NCBI RefSeq assembly: GCF_023721835.1
Contig: NZ_JAMKFE010000015.1
Coordinates: 62,001 to 126,000 of the forward strand
Length of the DNA: 64,000 nucleotides
Reading direction: 5' to 3'
DNA from: Caldimonas mangrovi
GTDB taxonomy: Bacteria; Pseudomonadota; Gammaproteobacteria; Burkholderiales; Burkholderiaceae_C
In this document: one piece after another, positions 23,626 to 31,251 of the stretch
Layout: each line of letters starts with the position of its first letter
How positions within the stretch are numbered: the stretch's first letter is position 1
Notes under the pieces: generated by a model
What the model saw: the letters and a program-made list of their open reading frames with translations, nothing else
Databases searched by the model: none
Told to the model about the DNA's origin: nothing
Made by a program: the position numbers and the translations under genes

Positions 23626-25533
23626 ATGAACCACCCTCGTCCACCCGCGCCCCCGGAGAGCTTCGATCCGGGGTTCGAACCCACACAGACACTGGCACCC
23701 AGCCATGACGCACTCCCGGCCGGGACCCGGCTGGCGGAGTACGAGGTCGAGCGGGTGCTCGGCGAAGGCGGCTTCGGCATCGTCTACCTCGCAGCCGACC
23801 ACGGGCTGCAGCGTCACGTGGCGATCAAGGAATACCTCCCCGCCGCACTGGCTGCCCGCGGTGCTCGCGCCTCCGTCACCCTGCGCGCCACGTCGCACAA
23901 TGACACCTTCAAGCTCGGCCTGCGCTCGTTCGTCAACGAGGCGCGGCTGCTGGCCCGCTTCGACCACCCTTCGCTGGTGCGTGTGTACCGCTTCTGGGAA
24001 GCAAACGGCACCGCCTATATGGTGATGCCCTATTACGAAGGCACGACGCTGGCGGCCGCCCGCATGGCCATGACGCAGCCTCCGGACGAAACCTGGTTGC
24101 GCAACCTGCTGCTGTCGCTCATGGGCGCCCTGGAGGTCCTGCACGCCAGTTCGTGCTACCACCGCGACATCGCTCCCGACAATATCCTGCTGCTGCCCGA
24201 CGGGCGGCCGGTATTGCTCGATTTCGGTGCGGCTCGCCGTGTGATCGGCGACCGTACGCAGACGTTGACAGCCATCCTCAAGCCCGCTTTCGCACCGATC
24301 GAGCAGTACGCCGAGGCCGGGCATCTGCAGCAGGGCCCCTGGACCGATCTGTACGCCCTCGGCGCGGTGATGTACTACCTGATCAGCGGCCGCTCGCCGC
24401 TGCCGTCGACGGTGCGAGCCGTCGACGATCAACTCAAGCCGCTGGCCGAGGTGGCCGAATCGCTGCGCAACACCTTCCCTGACTTGCGCTACAGCGCGTC
24501 TTTCCTGTCGGTGATCGAATGGGCGCTGTCGGTGCGCCCCAAGGACCGGCCGCAAACGGTGGCCCAGCTGCGCGACGCATTGAGCCAGCCAGGTTGGTCG
24601 CGTCCGGTGTCGGCACCGGCCGCTTCGTTCGCCCCCGCACCCGCGCCCATACCTGCATCCGCACCCGCGGAGTCCCCCTTCTTCGCGGCCATCCCGCCGC
24701 TCGGGCCTTCCCCGGCGCCCACGGCCGTGCCGCCCGCTGCGACGGCTGCCACGCCGGTTCCGCCGCCGGCCCCTGCGCCGTCTCCCGCCGCGGCTCCTTC
24801 CGTCGCCGCGCCGCCCACACTGTCCGACGAGGTCCCTTCGGACGCTGCGGTCATGGCCGCCCTGAACGCTGCGCTCGGCTCGATCCCGCCCAGCCGGCCC
24901 GACCCCGCGTGGGGCACCATGCGGCCGGACGACGACGACGTGCAGCAGCGCACGCGCGCGGGCCGCGGCGCCGGTGCGCGGTGGGGCGCCGCGCTCGCGG
25001 TGCTGGCTGCACTGGGCCTGGGCGCCTGGCAATGGCAGGAACACCGCACCGCCGAAGAGTTGCTGCGCCGGCTGGCCAACACTTCGCTTGGCAGCGACGA
25101 AACGCCGCCGCAGCAGGCCACCGCGGTGCCTCCGGCGGTCGCCGCACCGCCTGCACGAGAGCCGGCGCCAGTTCCGACAGCGCCCGAGCCTCCACCCGTT
25201 GCCGAAACGGCACCGGCTCCACGCGAGCCCGTGGTCGCAGCCTCTCCCGCTCCCGAGGCCGCTCCGGTGTCTGCGCGCGGTGAGTCAGAAGACGTCAGCC
25301 CCCCTGAAGACGAACAGATCCAGGCCCAGCCGCCCGCCGCAGGACCGGCGCCTGCTGCGGCCGAGCCGGCGGTCAAGGTCGCCGCACCGCAGATTGCCAG
25401 CAACCCGCGGGCAGCCTGCGGGTCGCGTACCAACTTCTCGCTGTACTACTGCATGCAGTCGCAGTGCAGGCAGGGCCACTTCTTCAATCATCCGCAGTGC
25501 ATCCGGCTGCGCGAGCACGACGAGGTCGAATGA
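23626..25533 (+). CDS. Transmembrane serine/threonine protein kinase (HRDIAPDN type)
   Basis: Kinase of 635 aa. Gly-rich loop GEGGFG near 46-51, ATP Lys68 in VAIKEY, catalytic loop HRDIAPDN at 179-186, LLDFGAARR at 198-204, and C-lobe WTDLYALGAVMYYLISG. As in the kinase at the left edge, the Lys two residues after HRD is replaced by Ala. A long Pro/Ala-rich linker (about 330-460) leads to a single membrane helix (WGAALAVLAALGLGAW, about 452-467) and a second Pro-rich extracytoplasmic stretch. The last 40 residues hold four Cys (ACGSRTNF, YYCMQSQC, PQC), suggesting a disulfide-bonded periplasmic tip. The ATG at 23626 is chosen because the upstream frame is not protein-like. Confidence 0.88.
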   Translation: MNHPRPPAPPESFDPGFEPTQTLAPSHDALPAGTRLAEYEVERVLGEGGFGIVYLAADHGLQRHVAIKEYLPAALAARGARASVTLRATSHNDTFKLGLRSFVNEARLLARFDHPSLVRVYRFWEANGTAYMVMPYYEGTTLAAARMAMTQPPDETWLRNLLLSLMGALEVLHASSCYHRDIAPDNILLLPDGRPVLLDFGAARRVIGDRTQTLTAILKPAFAPIEQYAEAGHLQQGPWTDLYALGAVMYYLISGRSPLPSTVRAVDDQLKPLAEVAESLRNTFPDLRYSASFLSVIEWALSVRPKDRPQTVAQLRDALSQPGWSRPVSAPAASFAPAPAPIPASAPAESPFFAAIPPLGPSPAPTAVPPAATAATPVPPPAPAPSPAAAPSVAAPPTLSDEVPSDAAVMAALNAALGSIPPSRPDPAWGTMRPDDDDVQQRTRAGRGAGARWGAALAVLAALGLGAWQWQEHRTAEELLRRLANTSLGSDETPPQQATAVPPAVAAPPAREPAPVPTAPEPPPVAETAPAPREPVVAASPAPEAAPVSARGESEDVSPPEDEQIQAQPPAAGPAPAAAEPAVKVAAPQIASNPRAACGSRTNFSLYYCMQSQCRQGHFFNHPQCIRLREHDEVE

Positions 25534-25608
25534 ACGGTCCTGCGCGTAGCGTAGGCGCCGGAATTGCTGACTGACATCGCCACCCCAGACCCTCGTCGAA
25601 AGGAAACG

Positions 25609-26001
25609 ATGTCCCATTTGTCCGATCAGCAGTTGCAGACACTGCGCCGTCTGCTCGACCGACGCGAGGCCGATCTGCAGGCCGAGGTACGCAGTGCGCG
25701 CGAGGCAGCGGAGCAGCAGGCCATCGGTCAGGCCGGAGTGGTCGGCGACCACGGCGACAACGCGACGGATCACCTGCAGAACGGCATCCGCCACATCGAG
25801 ATGTCGCGTGACATCGAGGAACTCGACCAGATCGAAGCGGCGCGCCGCCGCATCCAGGAAGGCAGCTACGGCGAGTGCATCGACTGCGCCCAGCCGATCG
25901 GCGAGCGCAGGCTGCTGGCCCAGCCTACCGCCTCGCGCTGCGCGCCCTGCCAGGAGCGCTACGAGCGCCAACATCCGCACACCCTGCGCGATCCCGGTTG
26001 A
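25609..26001 (+). CDS. DksA/TraR-family zinc-finger protein
   Basis: Protein of 130 aa. The N-terminal half is a helical hairpin (QQLQTLRRLLDRREADLQAE, IEELDQIEAARRRI). The C-terminal zinc finger has four Cys in CIDCAQPIGERRL and CAPCQERYE. DksA-type proteins enter the RNA polymerase secondary channel and adjust the response to ppGpp. The acidic coiled-coil tip here reads GDHGDNATDH and does not give a clear DxxDxA motif, so full DksA activity is uncertain. It is shorter than E. coli DksA (151 aa). ATG 25609 has AAAGGA about four bases upstream. Confidence 0.82.
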   Translation: MSHLSDQQLQTLRRLLDRREADLQAEVRSAREAAEQQAIGQAGVVGDHGDNATDHLQNGIRHIEMSRDIEELDQIEAARRRIQEGSYGECIDCAQPIGERRLLAQPTASRCAPCQERYERQHPHTLRDPG

Positions 26002-26160
26002 CTCCGGTACCGCGGGCGCGGCACAAATTCTCGGAGCCCGCGGCTGCCTGCGGCGGCACGGCCCTTCTTCGCCGTGGCGACCGATACCATCGCTCGAGCC
26101 CCAGGCAGCGCAGTGTCCTGCGCCGGCCCGCGCGGGCGTTTTGCGAGCAAGACGGATCAG

Positions 26161-26343
26161 ATGTTCGGAGAGATCACAGGCTGGCTGGTGGCCTTCAAAT
26201 ACCCAGCCGGGGACGCCGCCCCTCATTGGCTCGAAATTCTCGACGCCGAGCGCGAGAGTGCGGTGCAGACGGCCTGCGCACTGGCCGCAGAGCGCTGGCC
26301 GGAGGCGGCGGTCTTCAAGATCGTCCCCGTGATGGATTTCTGA
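26161..26343 (+). CDS. Small hypothetical protein
   Basis: A 60-aa reading frame with balanced, protein-like composition (FGEITGWLVAFKYPAG; LAAERWPEAAVFKIVPVMDF). The alternating hydrophobic pattern suggests a small alpha/beta fold. It sits alone between the DksA-like gene and flhD. An in-frame extension upstream to 26074 is less protein-like. No clear ribosome site. No family recognised. Confidence 0.45.
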   Translation: MFGEITGWLVAFKYPAGDAAPHWLEILDAERESAVQTACALAAERWPEAAVFKIVPVMDF

Positions 26344-26560
26344 TTCGGCGTACTTGAGCGGAAAGTGAAACGGCTTTCGGGCAGTTTTGTAGGAATTTGC
26401 CTGACAAGCCCCCTCAGTTCGCGGCGACGCGCCGAACAGAAGCGGGCTGATGGGCCGTTCGAAAGGGGTTGGTCAGAATTGGTTTCACGGTGCAAGCAAA
26501 AGCAAACACCAGAAACCGGGCCAGTTCCGCGAACAGCGGGGACAAGAAGGAGCCAAGAAG

Positions 26561-26890
26561 ATGACCACCACCGCCGACCAGATCCTCACCGAAATCCGCG
26601 AAGCCAATCTGTCGTACCTGATGCTGGCGCAGAATCTGATCCGCTCCGACCGCGAAGAAGCGCTGTTCCGCCTGGGCATCAGTGAAGACACCGCGGACAT
26701 GCTGGCGATGCTGACTCCGGCCCAGATGATGAAGATCGCCTCCGGCAACACGCTGCTGTGCCGCTTCCGCTTCGATGACGAACTGGTCTGGGGCCTGCTG
26801 ACGAACCACGGCAAGACGGCGGCCAATGACGGCACCTCGCGACTGCACGCGTCCATCGTGCTGGCCGGCCGCCATCAAGAAGCGGCCTGA
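26561..26890 (+). CDS. flhD: Flagellar transcriptional activator FlhD
   Basis: Subunit of the FlhD4C2 master activator that turns on class II flagellar promoters (109 aa). The sequence shows the FlhD hallmark run ILTEIREANLSYLMLAQNLIRSDREEALFRLGIS and LLTPAQMMKIA-type region near 55-65. AGAAGGAG lies about six bases before ATG 26561. flhC follows after 41 bases. The leader from 26344 to 26560 has no gene; it should carry the promoter, but I could not assign hexamers. A motA gene does not follow, unlike in enterobacteria. Confidence 0.95.
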   Translation: MTTTADQILTEIREANLSYLMLAQNLIRSDREEALFRLGISEDTADMLAMLTPAQMMKIASGNTLLCRFRFDDELVWGLLTNHGKTAANDGTSRLHASIVLAGRHQEAA

Positions 26891-26931
26891 CCGCCCCCGG
26901 ATCATCGACACCCCTCGCGAAAGCCCGCCCC

Positions 26932-27468
26932 ATGCGCAACAAGAGCATCCTCACCGAAGCCAGGCAGATCGAGCGTGCGGTCACCCTGATCCAGCTCGGT
27001 GCCCGCCTGCAGGTGCTGGAGTCCGAGACCGACCTGTCGTACGAACGACTGCTGCGGCTGTACAAGGAAGTCTCCGGCAAGTCGCCGTCGAAGGGGCAGC
27101 TGCCGTTTTCCACCGACTGGTTCATGACCTGGCAGCCGAACATCCATGCCAGCCTGTTCCTGAACATCCACGAATACCTGAACAAGGTGGCCGAGCTCGA
27201 CGAGATCGACACCATCATCAAGGCCTACCGGCTGTACCTGGAGCAGACGCAGGCGCAGTCGCTGGAGCCGCTGTTGTCGGTCACCCGCGCGTGGCGCCTG
27301 GTGAAGTTCATCGACAACGGCATGCTGTCGATGACCCAATGCAGCAAATGCGGCGGGCACTTCGTGACCCACCCGCACGAGATCGCGCGGCACTATGTGT
27401 GCGGCATGTGCAATCCGCCGGCGCGCGCCGGCAAGGGCAAGGCAAGCGGTGGCTTGCACATCCATTGA
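26932..27468 (+). CDS. flhC: Flagellar transcriptional activator FlhC
   Basis: DNA-binding zinc subunit of the flagellar master regulator (178 aa, close to the E. coli 192). Features: N-terminal ILTEARQIERAVTLIQLGARLQVLE, LPFSTDWFMTWQPNIHASLF in the middle, and the zinc site with Cys pairs CSKC and CGMC near 137-160. Co-transcribed with flhD. A strong terminator lies about 75 bases downstream, so the operon appears to end here. Confidence 0.95.
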   Translation: MRNKSILTEARQIERAVTLIQLGARLQVLESETDLSYERLLRLYKEVSGKSPSKGQLPFSTDWFMTWQPNIHASLFLNIHEYLNKVAELDEIDTIIKAYRLYLEQTQAQSLEPLLSVTRAWRLVKFIDNGMLSMTQCSKCGGHFVTHPHEIARHYVCGMCNPPARAGKGKASGGLHIH

Positions 27469-27519
27469 TTTCTGGTGCGATTGTCAGACGTTCGTTGGTG
27501 ATATAGCCTCCTCCTGAGA

Positions 27520-27568
27520 GCACAGCTCGCTGTGCATTCATACGGGCCCTCCGGGGCCCGTTTTCTTT
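27520..27568 (+). terminator. Terminator region downstream of flhDC
   Basis: Two hairpins follow flhC. The first is GCACAGC-TC-GCTGTGC (27520-27535). The second, ACGGGCCC-TCCG-GGGCCCGT (27542-27561), runs directly into TTTTCTTT, a classic Rho-independent terminator on the plus strand. Confidence 0.8.
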
Positions 27569-27577
27569 GGCGGCAGC

Positions 27578-28051
27578 TCAGCGGCCGGTGCGTCTCAGCA
27601 GCCAGGCGCCCGTCACCAGCCCGGCGGCGAGCCCACCGTACACCAGCCACAGGCTGCGGCCGGACAACCGCCGCTCGAAGCCCGGCGTCAGGCGCCGCGG
27701 CACCAGGCACAGGTCGACGACGGCCGCCGCCGCGGTCGCCTTCACCGCGCTGCGCACGACCGCATCGAAGTGATCCTGCCGACGTTCACGTCCGAGCAGC
27801 CGCTCGAACAGCACGCCCCAGAACACTGCCGAGCCGGCATGCAGCAAGGTGCCGGTCAAAGTGTGCCGCACGGTCGGGCGGTCGACATGCAGCGATTCGT
27901 CGCCCCACACGATATGGCTGGTCGCGTTGAGCGGTGCCACCGCACTGCGCGTGTCGTGCCGCCCTCGCCAAGCCAGCACGGCGGCCGACAGCACGCCAGC
28001 GGTACCACCGGAGACGAGGGAATCTTTCATCGATACGGACCAGGTCTTCAT
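27578..28051 (-). CDS. Small integral membrane protein of unknown function
   Basis: Protein of 157 aa with about four predicted helices: GGTAGVLSAAVLAW, TGTLLHAGSAVFWGVLF, AVKATAAAAVVDLCLVP, and LVYGGLAAGLVTGAWLL. Between helices 1 and 2 is a polar stretch with PLNATSHIVWGDE, which looks like a conserved site. No family recognised with certainty. The ATG at 28051 has GAGG four to five bases upstream. It converges with flhC and is divergent from the copper-type protein gene. Confidence 0.6.
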   Translation of the reverse strand: MKTWSVSMKDSLVSGGTAGVLSAAVLAWRGRHDTRSAVAPLNATSHIVWGDESLHVDRPTVRHTLTGTLLHAGSAVFWGVLFERLLGRERRQDHFDAVVRSAVKATAAAAVVDLCLVPRRLTPGFERRLSGRSLWLVYGGLAAGLVTGAWLLRRTGR

Positions 28052-28152
28052 GTCGCCTCGCTTGCAGGAAGTTCGTGCTGCCTGCGCGGCAAGCCCCATT
28101 CCTGCAGGTACGTCGCTTGCCGCCCAGGCTAGGCAACCCGAGGAGTCCCGAC

Positions 28153-28575
28153 GTGACCGGTATTGCCAACGACCCCGCCGTCAAGCAGTGCATCGACGAC
28201 TGCCTGCAATGCCGCACCATCTGCCTGGCGATGGCCATGGGTCATTGTCTGGAGCAAGGCGGTGCGCACGCCGAACGCGAACACCTGAGCCTGATGCTCA
28301 ACTGCGCCGAGATGTGCGGTACCGCCGGCCACTTCATGCTGGCGGAGTCGACGCTGCACGCGGAGGTTTGCGCACTTTGTGCAAAAGTCTGCGGCGCCTG
28401 CGCGCAAAGCTGCCGGCAGTTGGGCGGCATGGAAGACTGCGTGGACGCCTGCGAGCGCTGCGCCAAGAGTTGCGCACGGGTGGCTGGGGTCGATGGCCCG
28501 CCCACGCATGGCACCGACCGCCTGCCGACCACCGGGGTCTCCGGCGGCCCGCCGCGCCAAGGCGCCTACGGCTAG
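28153..28575 (+). CDS. Cys-rich four-helix-bundle copper-binding-type protein (DUF326/Csp family)
   Basis: Protein of 140 aa with sixteen Cys in helical spacing: CIDDCLQCRTIC, GHC, NCAEMC, then VCALCAKVCGACAQSC and DCVDACERCAKSC. In Csp proteins such Cys line the inside of a four-helix bundle and bind many Cu(I) ions. There is no signal peptide, so this would be a cytosolic form (Csp3-like). The start is GTG at 28153 with AGGAG about eight bases upstream. It likely stores or buffers copper. No copper exporter or regulator gene is adjacent. Confidence 0.8.
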   Translation: MTGIANDPAVKQCIDDCLQCRTICLAMAMGHCLEQGGAHAEREHLSLMLNCAEMCGTAGHFMLAESTLHAEVCALCAKVCGACAQSCRQLGGMEDCVDACERCAKSCARVAGVDGPPTHGTDRLPTTGVSGGPPRQGAYG

Positions 28576-28619
28576 CCGAACAGAATGCGGAAAAGTGCGG
28601 CGAGGCGTGCCGCGAGTCG

Positions 28620-28865
28620 TCAGGCCGCCTTGCGGCGAGGCGGCGCGGGCTTGCGCACGCTGCGCGTCTCGGCGGTGTAGGACCATCCGGGCAGCAGCCG
28701 GGAGATGCGCTTGATCTGAGGCAATTCGGCATCGACGATCAATGTGCCGGTGCCGGCCGCGACCACTTTGGCTCCTTCGGCGCGGGTGGCTGCGGCCGCC
28801 TCTTCGGGGCCGACCTGCGGGCCGCTGGGGGCAGCCCCCCCGCAATAAAGGACAAAGCGCTTCAT
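28620..28865 (-). CDS. Small protein next to the subtilase, I9-propeptide-like
   Basis: An 81-aa protein beginning eight bases after the subtilase stop, so in the same operon. It has no signal peptide. The centre (AKVVAAGTGTLIVDAE, PQIKRISRLLPGW, SYTAETRSV) predicts strand-helix-strand, as in inhibitor I9/subtilase propeptides, and is similar in layout to residues about 70-110 of the neighbouring subtilase (TKVVALTPNEAALL, LRVVPERRYLP). The C-terminal end is basic (RKPAPPRRKAA). It may be a separate inhibitor or folding helper. This is inference; no known family was recognised. Confidence 0.5.
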   Translation of the reverse strand: MKRFVLYCGGAAPSGPQVGPEEAAAATRAEGAKVVAAGTGTLIVDAELPQIKRISRLLPGWSYTAETRSVRKPAPPRRKAA

Positions 28866-28873
28866 GGGCAGGA

Positions 28874-30385
28874 TTATCGCGCCAGACCCTTGCCCTGCAT
28901 AGTCGCAGGGAAGCCCAGGTCTTCGGCGCGCCGCGCGGCCAGTTCCAGAATCGCCTCCGAGCGCCGCGCATCCCGGGGTGAATTCAACACCTCCGGCGTG
29001 CTCGCCAGGACGCGAGCGAGCACGCCGGCGGCCACCGGGCTGGCCATCGAGGTGCCGTCCATCACGCCGTAGCGGTCGCGGTGGATGGTCGAGATGATGC
29101 CGACGCCCGGCGCCGCCTGCCGGATCTGGGGCCCGCGGTTGGAAAAACGCGCGACGAAGCTGTCATGTTTGCCGGGCGGCTGGGTCAGGTGGCGCTGCTG
29201 CGCGGCCCCCTTCGGCCATGCACCCTTGATACCGACGGCCGCCACGGCCAGTGACAGCGGGTCGTTGGCCGGGAAACTGACCGGCCCGCCTTCGTTGCCC
29301 GCCGCGACGACACAAACTGCCCCGCTCAGCCGTGCGAACTGGATCGCCTCGGAGATCGCCGGGTCGCTGTCGCCCCCGCCCAGGCTCATGTTGAGAATGT
29401 CGCAGCCGTCGAGCACCGCTTGGCGGATCGCCTCGCGGATCGCGGCATTCGAGGCCCCACCTTCGCCGCGCTCGAACACCCGGTAGGCGTGCAGGCGAAC
29501 CTGTGCCGCCTCCCCGCTGACGCCCTGCCCGGTCGCTCCATGGCCCCCGATGACACCGGCGACGTGCGTTCCGTGGCCGTCTTCGTCGTGCCACTGGTCG
29601 ACCGGCTCCACCAGCGTCGTGTTGCGCCCGATCGCAACGCGCAGATCGGCGTGCGGCCCGACGCCCGTGTCGATCACGGCCACCTTCACGCCCCCGCCTT
29701 CGTCGCCTTTCGGCGCCTCGTACAGCACGCGCCGGGCATCGGCAAAGCCCAGTTCGAGGGCCGGCAGCGCGATCGCCATGCCCGCCTGCAACGGCAAGTT
29801 GCGCCACTCGCGCGCCCATGCACCGTGCAGCGGGTAGGCGGCCACGATCGGTGCCTGGCGCAGCGTGGCCGGCAGCCGCAGACGCACTTCGCCGCGCGCA
29901 TTGCTGGTGCCCTCGACACCGGTGCCGGTCGCGACGTCGGTCAGCACCACCACCACGCAGTCCGGCAGCGGCTTCGCATGCTGCCCCTCGCCGGCCGTGA
30001 CACGCAGCGTCAGGGTCTGGGGAGGCTCCGCGGCCTTCACGGCCGGCTTGCGCAACGCGCGCAGCCGGGGGGCCCTGGCCGGCAGGTAGCGGCGCTCGGG
30101 CACGACACGCAGCCCTGGCATGCCGGCCTGCAGCAGCGCGGCTTCGTTCGGGGTCAGCGCAACCACCTTGGTACCGTCGCTCGCAGCCGACGCGATCACG
30201 CGCAGCGTGACGCCGGCCACCGTTTCCATGCCGTCCTGCGGCCGCGGCATCAGCTGGCGCAGCCACTGCTGCGTGCTGTTCGAGGTGAAGATGCCGCCTG
30301 CCACGAAGCCTGCTGCCGGCAGCAGCAGAAACCGCGACGTGTGCGGACGCGAGTGCGAAGTCGCGGGATGCGAAGGGGGATGCAA
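28874..30385 (-). CDS. Subtilisin-family (S8) serine protease
   Basis: Protease of about 503 aa. Catalytic triad motifs: Asp in VAVIDTGVGPHAD, His in GHGTHVAGVIGGHG, oxyanion Asn in AAGNEGG, and Ser in GTSMASPVAAG. An N-terminal hydrophobic segment (RFLLLPAAGFVAGGIF) suggests export or anchoring; a domain before the catalytic part (about 85-190) includes a carboxypeptidase-regulatory-like beta region (CVVVVLTDVATGTGVEG). The start is TTG at 30385, preceded by AGGAGG at five bases; the frame is open further upstream but no better start exists. A small I9-like gene follows. Confidence 0.87.
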   Translation of the reverse strand: MHPPSHPATSHSRPHTSRFLLLPAAGFVAGGIFTSNSTQQWLRQLMPRPQDGMETVAGVTLRVIASAASDGTKVVALTPNEAALLQAGMPGLRVVPERRYLPARAPRLRALRKPAVKAAEPPQTLTLRVTAGEGQHAKPLPDCVVVVLTDVATGTGVEGTSNARGEVRLRLPATLRQAPIVAAYPLHGAWAREWRNLPLQAGMAIALPALELGFADARRVLYEAPKGDEGGGVKVAVIDTGVGPHADLRVAIGRNTTLVEPVDQWHDEDGHGTHVAGVIGGHGATGQGVSGEAAQVRLHAYRVFERGEGGASNAAIREAIRQAVLDGCDILNMSLGGGDSDPAISEAIQFARLSGAVCVVAAGNEGGPVSFPANDPLSLAVAAVGIKGAWPKGAAQQRHLTQPPGKHDSFVARFSNRGPQIRQAAPGVGIISTIHRDRYGVMDGTSMASPVAAGVLARVLASTPEVLNSPRDARRSEAILELAARRAEDLGFPATMQGKGLAR

Positions 30386-30557
30386 TGGGCCTCCTGTTCG
30401 TTGTGATTGCACACGCGGTGCGAGGCGCTGATTCTGGACGCAACGCGGCGGCGCTGTCACCGGCGGCGCTGAAACGCGTGTATCGGGTATGCCGCTTGCA
30501 GCAAGCGAGCAAGGCCTGCATGCGTGGGTCCCGGTCGTTTTCAAGGAGTCCGTCAAG

Positions 30558-31055
30558 ATGCAACAACAGATCTCTGAAGTCATGACGCGCGACGTGCGCG
30601 TGGTCTCGCCCGACGACACGCTGCAGGCTGCAGCGCAGGTGATGGACGAGTTGAACGTCGGCGCGGTGCCTGTCTGCACGGGCCAGCGGCTCGTCGGCAT
30701 GATCACCGACCGCGACATCACGGTGCGCGCGGTCGCCAGCGGCCTCCCGGCCGACGGCACCGCCGTGAAGGACGTGATGACCGAGCAGGTGCGCTGGTGT
30801 TTCGAAGACCAGGACGTCGACGAAGTAATGCAGCAAATGAGCGACGTGCAGATCCGCCGCGTGCCTGTCGTCGACCGCGACAAGCATCTGGTCGGCATCG
30901 TCTCATTGGGCGACCTGGCAACCAGGCACGGAGCAGACGTCGAGGACACGCTGGAACGCATCTCCTCACCGTCCGAGCCGGACCGATCGACCACCGGGAC
31001 GAGCGACGGCGGCGCGGCGAAACCGGCTCGCAAAGGTTCGCGCACCGCGCACTGA
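30558..31055 (+). CDS. Tandem CBS-domain protein
   Basis: Protein of 165 aa made of two CBS domains (residues about 5-60 and 70-125) with typical openings ISEVMTRDVRVVSPDDTL and VKDVMTEQVRW and closings LVGMITDRDI and LVGIVSLGDLA. Pairs of CBS domains bind adenosine nucleotides and act as energy sensors. The C-terminal 40 residues are Ser/Thr/Gly-rich. ATG 30558 has AAGGAG upstream. Divergent from the subtilase gene; no enzyme domain is attached, so its partner is unknown. Confidence 0.88.
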   Translation: MQQQISEVMTRDVRVVSPDDTLQAAAQVMDELNVGAVPVCTGQRLVGMITDRDITVRAVASGLPADGTAVKDVMTEQVRWCFEDQDVDEVMQQMSDVQIRRVPVVDRDKHLVGIVSLGDLATRHGADVEDTLERISSPSEPDRSTTGTSDGGAAKPARKGSRTAH

Positions 31056-31251
31056 GCACCCCGGACATTCATTGCCGTCACCTGCCGCCAACGCGCCGCG
31101 AAGCAAGCGCTGATGCGGCCGGGCGCTCTCGACGGGTGGCTTCGCGCCACCTGTCGCGAGGCGCCGCGGGCTTGCACGAGCGCCCGGCAGGCGTTACCGT
31201 GCCTGCAGCCGTCGCCCGTACGGCTGCAGGCCCGCGCAACAAAGGACCCCA

